A stretch of DNA of 8,612 bases from Bacillota bacterium (GTDB lineage: Bacteria > Bacillota > Desulfitobacteriia > Desulfitobacteriales > Desulfitobacteriaceae). The stretch covers positions 1 through 8,612 of the forward strand of contig JAEWCM010000041.1 in assembly GCA_023390635.1 (NCBI GenBank), written 5' to 3'. Below, in pieces: positions 5,696 through 8,612 of the stretch (its first letter is position 1; each line of letters opens with the position of its first letter). Below the pieces are notes generated by a model that saw only the letters and a program-made list of their open reading frames with translations, searched no databases and was not told the DNA's origin. A program made the translations under genes and the position numbers.

Positions 5696-5780
5696 GGGTA
5701 TTATTGGTCATCCCTATGTATAATAATTTTATACCCTCATGCGATAGGTCATTTATATTAAATTTAAAGGAGTGCCTTTC
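5696..5780 (+). promoter_or_regulatory. Promoter region of the nucleoside-kinase-like gene
   Basis: A perfect TATAAT lies at 5719-5724 but lacks a clear -35 partner, so the promoter is uncertain. Around it GGGTAT (5696-5701) and ATACCC (5731-5736) form an inverted pair that encloses the -10 box. GGTCAT occurs at 5706-5711 and again at 5747-5752, 41 bp apart, close to four helical turns. These may be regulator contacts or chance. AAAGGAG (5766-5772) is the ribosome binding site. Confidence 0.35.
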
Positions 5781-7163
5781 ATGGAGAATGCTATGCTTAA
5801 CCATCGTCAAAGTCTGACTCTAGGGCTAATCACCATTGTGGAAAATCTATTTCCCGAAGAAAAACTCCACATTAATTATTCGATACTCGATGGAATCTAT
5901 GCTGAATTTGCTGATTCTCTCATTTCGCCTCGTGAAGTGGATTTGATTGAAAAGGAATTGCGTTATTGGGCACTTCAGAATACACTGATTGACTGCCGGG
6001 CAGGCGAGGGCGGGTATTTTTATTGCACGAATGGAAATAAGACCATTCCCACACTCTACCCGACAGGAGATCACTCAGGAGCTATTGATAATTTCGCCTT
6101 GATCCCTTATGCTCCCGGTTTCATCCTTCACTTTCCTAGTGCAGATCACCCTGAGGATATGGTGCCGTTTGTCCCTCCTGCCAAATTATCCGCAACTTTT
6201 GCTGAGTCTCACCAATGGGTAAAGAATTTAGGACTTTCTCAAGTACGGGACGTTAACCGTATCATTGAAGAAGAACCTAATCAGCTGATTTATTTAGCAG
6301 AAGCTTTGCATGAAAAAAAGATTTCTGCCATTGCCGATCAAATTCTTGCACAGCGCCAACATAAAAAAGTAATCTTGATCTCCGGACCTTCTTCCTCAGG
6401 CAAAACAACGTTTGCCCAACGGTTAGCGGTTCAACTTCGAGTTAATGGTCTATCCCCTCTCCACCTTTCCCTCGACAATTATTTTCTTTCCCGGGATCAA
6501 ACCCCCCGCGATGAACAAGGGCGTCACAATTTTGAGGTATTGGAAGCCATTGATTTGCCTTTATTAAATCATCAGATTTTAGATTTAATCAAGGGAAAAG
6601 AAGTAGAAACTCCTGTATTCAATTTTGTTACCGGAACACGGGAAAAACAAGGCCACCCCTTGCGTCTTTCTCCGGAAAATATTTTAATTATTGAAGGAAT
6701 CCATGGATTAAATCCCCGCCTAATTCCGTCTTTAGAGAGGGATCAGCTTTTCCGCATCTATGTCAGCGCCCTCTTCCAACTTAACATCGATTCGTATAAC
6801 CGCATCCCCACCACCCAAGTCCGCATGATTCGCCGCTTGGTCCGAGACGATCTTTTCCGCGGTATCACCCCCGAAAAAACACTAAGCCAGTGGTCCAGCG
6901 TTCGCACCGGCGAAGATAGCAATATCTTTCCTTTTCAGGAAGAGGCCGATGTTATGTTCAACTCTAGTTTGCTCTATGAATTAAATGCTTTGCGTCCTTA
7001 TGCCGAACCGCTTCTCATTACTATCACAGAAGACAATCCCTACTATGATACAGCACAAAATTGTCTGCGTTTGCTCTCCTTCTTTACCCCCCTGGATACA
7101 GGAAAAGTCCCCTTCAATTCTATTTTACGAGAATTTTTAGGAGACTGCATTTTTACCGTATAA
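5781..7163 (+). CDS. Nucleoside (uridine-type) kinase with shortened ThrRS-like N-terminal region
   Basis: The C-terminal half is a uridine kinase/phosphoribulokinase-type P-loop kinase. It shows SGPSSSGKTT at residues 201-210 (Lys208 on the ATP phosphates), LSLDNYF with Asp232, TPRDEQG, PVFNFVTGTRE, a Walker B-like ILIIEGIHGLNP (Glu305), and RIPTTQVRMIRRLVRDD. The distinctive tail of the family follows (IFPFQEEADVMFNSSLLYELNALRPYAEPLL). In the family as I know it, about 550 residues long, this kinase follows a TGS domain and a ThrRS-like second additional domain. Here there are only about 195 residues before the kinase. The TGS domain is absent, and the middle of the ThrRS-like part appears cut short, while the YAPGFILHFPSADHPEDMVPF segment and LAEALHEKKI linker remain. 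The start is ATG 5781, since AAAGGAG (5766-5772) lies 8 nt before it and overlaps the alternative GTG at 5772. Product length is 460 residues. Nucleoside phosphorylation is inferred, and the actual substrate is unknown. Confidence 0.85.
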   Translation: MENAMLNHRQSLTLGLITIVENLFPEEKLHINYSILDGIYAEFADSLISPREVDLIEKELRYWALQNTLIDCRAGEGGYFYCTNGNKTIPTLYPTGDHSGAIDNFALIPYAPGFILHFPSADHPEDMVPFVPPAKLSATFAESHQWVKNLGLSQVRDVNRIIEEEPNQLIYLAEALHEKKISAIADQILAQRQHKKVILISGPSSSGKTTFAQRLAVQLRVNGLSPLHLSLDNYFLSRDQTPRDEQGRHNFEVLEAIDLPLLNHQILDLIKGKEVETPVFNFVTGTREKQGHPLRLSPENILIIEGIHGLNPRLIPSLERDQLFRIYVSALFQLNIDSYNRIPTTQVRMIRRLVRDDLFRGITPEKTLSQWSSVRTGEDSNIFPFQEEADVMFNSSLLYELNALRPYAEPLLITITEDNPYYDTAQNCLRLLSFFTPLDTGKVPFNSILREFLGDCIFTV

Positions 7164-7171
7164 TAGTTTTC

Positions 7172-7549
7172 TTATCCTTTTAATACCTGCCTCATGTATT
7201 GTAAAAGAATATCGGCACTTCTCTGGTTAGTGGCCAGAGGAATGTTATGCACATCACAGAGGCGAAGAAGCGCGGAAATGTCGGGTTCATGGGGTTGAAC
7301 GCTTAAAGGATCACGTAAAAAGATCACCAGGTCCACTTTACCACAGGCCACTTTACTTCCAATCTGCTGATCCCCTCCCAAAGGACCGGAAAGAACCCGT
7401 TTTACCTCTAAGCCGGTACTTTCCTGAATCAGGGTCCCGGTCGTTCCTGTGGCAATAATATTACAAAGGGCTAAAATTTCCCTGTGTTCCTTAGCAAATT
7501 CTATCATCTGAGGCTTCATGGCATCGTGAGCTATCAAGGCTATGTTCAT
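7172..7549 (-). CDS. mgsA: Methylglyoxal synthase
   Basis: The enzyme converts dihydroxyacetone phosphate to methylglyoxal and phosphate, a cytosolic bypass used when sugar phosphates build up and phosphate is scarce. The 125-residue protein carries the full family pattern. It has IALIAHD at 3-9 (His8), ATGTTGT at 33-39 (phosphate-binding), SGPLGGDQQIG with catalytic Asp60, RDPL at 79-82, and QPHEPDI with His87 and Asp90, then LLRLCDVHNIPLATN. It is slightly shorter at the C-terminus than Bacillus forms. The ATG at 7549 has AGGGG (7560-7556) 6 nt upstream, and this binding site lies inside the end of the GIY-YIG gene. It is the last gene of the - strand run, and its stop is only 8 bp from that of the convergent kinase gene. 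No terminator is visible there. Confidence 0.95.
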   Translation of the reverse strand: MNIALIAHDAMKPQMIEFAKEHREILALCNIIATGTTGTLIQESTGLEVKRVLSGPLGGDQQIGSKVACGKVDLVIFLRDPLSVQPHEPDISALLRLCDVHNIPLATNQRSADILLQYMRQVLKG

Positions 7550-7871
7550 CGTCTTCCCCTCTTTCCCGATTATAAATTGATTTTATTTCAATACCTAAAT
7601 TCAGCACTAACGCCCTAATTCCTTCCCCATCATTAATTAATTCCAGTTTCTTTTGACGCGTACACCTCTTTAATCTACTTTCTAAACGCTGCGCACTGCT
7701 CCGATCAGATACCTCCCATGCCTGTTGAAGGCTAACCGGTTGACGGGCAGCGGTATATTTTGCTCCCAGTCTGGATTGATTATGCTCCTTGACCCGCCTT
7801 ATCAACTCTGTTGTTGATCCGGTATATAGTGTATCGTCACTGCAGCGTAATAAATAGACCCAATAACTCAT
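7491..7871 (-). CDS. GIY-YIG domain protein (UPF0213/YhbQ-like) with C-terminal extension
   Basis: Residues 1 to about 80 form a small GIY-YIG nuclease-like domain. WVYLLRCSDDTLYTGSTTELIRRVKEHN contains the two motif tyrosines (Tyr6 in VYLL, Tyr16 in LYTG) and the motif arginine in RRVKEHN. GAKYTAARQPV follows, and Glu64 in AQRLESRLKR is the likely metal-binding acid. Stand-alone proteins of this kind are typically about 80-100 residues, and their function is poorly defined, with DNA-related roles proposed. This one has 126 residues. Its polar tail from about residue 95 (EIKSIYNRERGEDDEH and beyond) has no recognisable domain, and the last 19 or so codons overlap mgsA in another frame. The ATG at 7871 has AAGGG 7 nt before it and starts 19 bp after the FAH gene stop, so the three genes are probably one transcript. 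Confidence 0.85.
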   Translation of the reverse strand: MSYWVYLLRCSDDTLYTGSTTELIRRVKEHNQSRLGAKYTAARQPVSLQQAWEVSDRSSAQRLESRLKRCTRQKKLELINDGEGIRALVLNLGIEIKSIYNRERGEDDEHSLDSSRCHEASDDRIC

Positions 7872-7890
7872 TGTATTACCCTTTCTATCC

Positions 7891-8612
7891 TCAGTCCACT
7901 TCTCGTTGCCCCACTATTATATTTTTGAGTTCACCAATTCCTTCAATACTAACCAACACTTCGTCACCACAATTCATGGGACCGATGCCTTCCGGCGTAC
8001 CGGTCAGGATCACATCCCCCAGATGAAGCGTCATCACCTGAGAAACAAAAGCTACTAATTTTTTTACCGGATACAGCATATTTTTGGTGTTTGACGACTG
8101 TTTCAGCTGCCCATTTAATGTTACTGTAATATTTAAGGAATTGGGATCTAATCCCCGCACGGCCCACGGTCCCAGAGGACAAAAGGTATCGAAACCCTTG
8201 GCCCGAGTCCACTGTCCATCCTTCTCTTGAAGGTCACGTGCTGTAACGTCATTAGCACAGGTATAACCCCAAATTGCAGCCTCTGCCTCCTCTTCTCCGC
8301 CCAAATGAAGCTGTTTCCCTATAATGACAGCCAACTCTCCTTCATAATCCACACGCCGACTTTGCAGCGGATAAACAATCTCTTCATCCGGCCCGACCAC
8401 CGCTGTGGGTGGTTTCATAAACAGCACTGGTTCTTTTACTTCCAAATCAGGGTGGAGCTCTTGGACATGCTTAGCATAATTTAGACCTACACACACAATT
8501 TTTCCTGGTTGAAGAGGAACTTGAAGTTTAACATCAGCCAGACTCACTTTCTCAACCGAAACGTATTCCCTTTCTTCATAAACAGGACTGTTTTCCAGGT
8601 CCCAATAGGGGG
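7891..8612 (-). CDS. Fumarylacetoacetate hydrolase (FAH) family protein, 5' end outside window
   Basis: The frame is open to the window edge. A GTG at 8547 could serve as a start, but 21 further in-frame codons (PYWDLENSPVYEEREY and on) resemble the usual N-terminal region of the family, so the start probably lies beyond 8612. About 239 residues are visible, most of a roughly 250-residue protein. FAH-fold motifs are KIVCVGLNYAKHVQELH, EPVLFMKPPTAVVGP, VDYEGELAVIIGK (the E-x-E metal ligands), GYTCANDVTARDLQ (metal-binding Asp), AKGFDTFCPLGPW and LTGTPEGIGPM. Family members use Mg or Mn to cleave C-C bonds of acylpyruvates, decarboxylate or tautomerise oxaloacetate, or isomerise hydroxy-dienoates. 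The specific reaction cannot be read from sequence. No aromatic degradation genes are visible nearby, which makes a housekeeping acylpyruvase/oxaloacetate role more likely than a catabolic one (inference). GIY-YIG and mgsA follow closely. Confidence 0.88.
   Translation of the reverse strand, partial: PYWDLENSPVYEEREYVSVEKVSLADVKLQVPLQPGKIVCVGLNYAKHVQELHPDLEVKEPVLFMKPPTAVVGPDEEIVYPLQSRRVDYEGELAVIIGKQLHLGGEEEAEAAIWGYTCANDVTARDLQEKDGQWTRAKGFDTFCPLGPWAVRGLDPNSLNITVTLNGQLKQSSNTKNMLYPVKKLVAFVSQVMTLHLGDVILTGTPEGIGPMNCGDEVLVSIEGIGELKNIIVGQREVD

Noticed and set aside
7964..8484. Other open frames overlapping the FAH gene on both strands
   Set aside because: The FAH frame has continuous family motifs throughout, so the others are shadows.
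1..8612. Search for mobile elements, CRISPR repeats, tRNA genes and defence genes
   Set aside because: No transposase or integrase motifs, no regularly spaced repeats, no tRNA-like cloverleaf and no toxin-antitoxin or restriction genes were seen on either strand.

Overview
The window looks like an ordinary chromosomal segment of a low-to-moderate-GC Gram-positive bacterium, most likely a clostridial Firmicute. The grounds are strong AGGAGG-type ribosome binding sites, sigma-A-like promoters with TATAAT boxes, use of TTG and GTG starts, and gene types typical of that group (oligoendopeptidase F, a ThrRS-like/uridine-kinase protein, a Bacillus-like methylglyoxal synthase, a spermidine-synthase-like C-terminus). 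A Peptococcaceae/Desulfitobacterium-type host is a guess from general resemblance, not something the sequence proves. No tRNA, rRNA, insertion sequence, CRISPR array, phage gene or recognisable defence system was seen.

Layout from left to right. (1) Positions 2-343 (+) hold the C-terminal end of a spermidine-synthase-like protein, with a 12-bp inverted repeat around its stop codon. (2) Positions 388-2756 (-) carry a CYTH-domain protein followed by oligoendopeptidase F (pepF), which also has a promoter of its own. (3) Positions 2757-3112 are a divergent intergenic region unusually rich in inverted repeats. It includes a hairpin with a T-rich tail on the + strand that ends no visible gene, a nested three-stem pattern, and the pheA promoter with a palindrome at its predicted transcription start. 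(4) pheA (+, prephenate dehydratase) and thrC (-, threonine synthase) converge on a very strong two-way terminator at 4018-4060. (5) A divergent promoter region of about 210 bp separates thrC from a + strand nucleoside-kinase-like gene that lacks the usual N-terminal TGS domain. (6) That gene converges, with only 8 bp between stop codons, on a - strand run: FAH-family hydrolase (cut by the window end), a GIY-YIG domain protein, and methylglyoxal synthase (mgsA). The last two overlap by 59 bp.

The genes are mostly single-gene or two-gene units in alternating directions, covering amino-acid biosynthesis (Phe, Thr), peptide turnover, nucleotide salvage and a methylglyoxal branch of glycolysis. 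I found no clearly new multi-gene system. The places most worth a second look are the structured pheA/CYTH intergenic region, the shortened nucleoside kinase, the GIY-YIG/mgsA overlap and the small open frame in the thrC leader. Four starts differ from the longest open frame: pepF (ATG at 2190), pheA (GTG at 3113), the kinase (ATG at 5781), and the FAH gene (true start outside the window).
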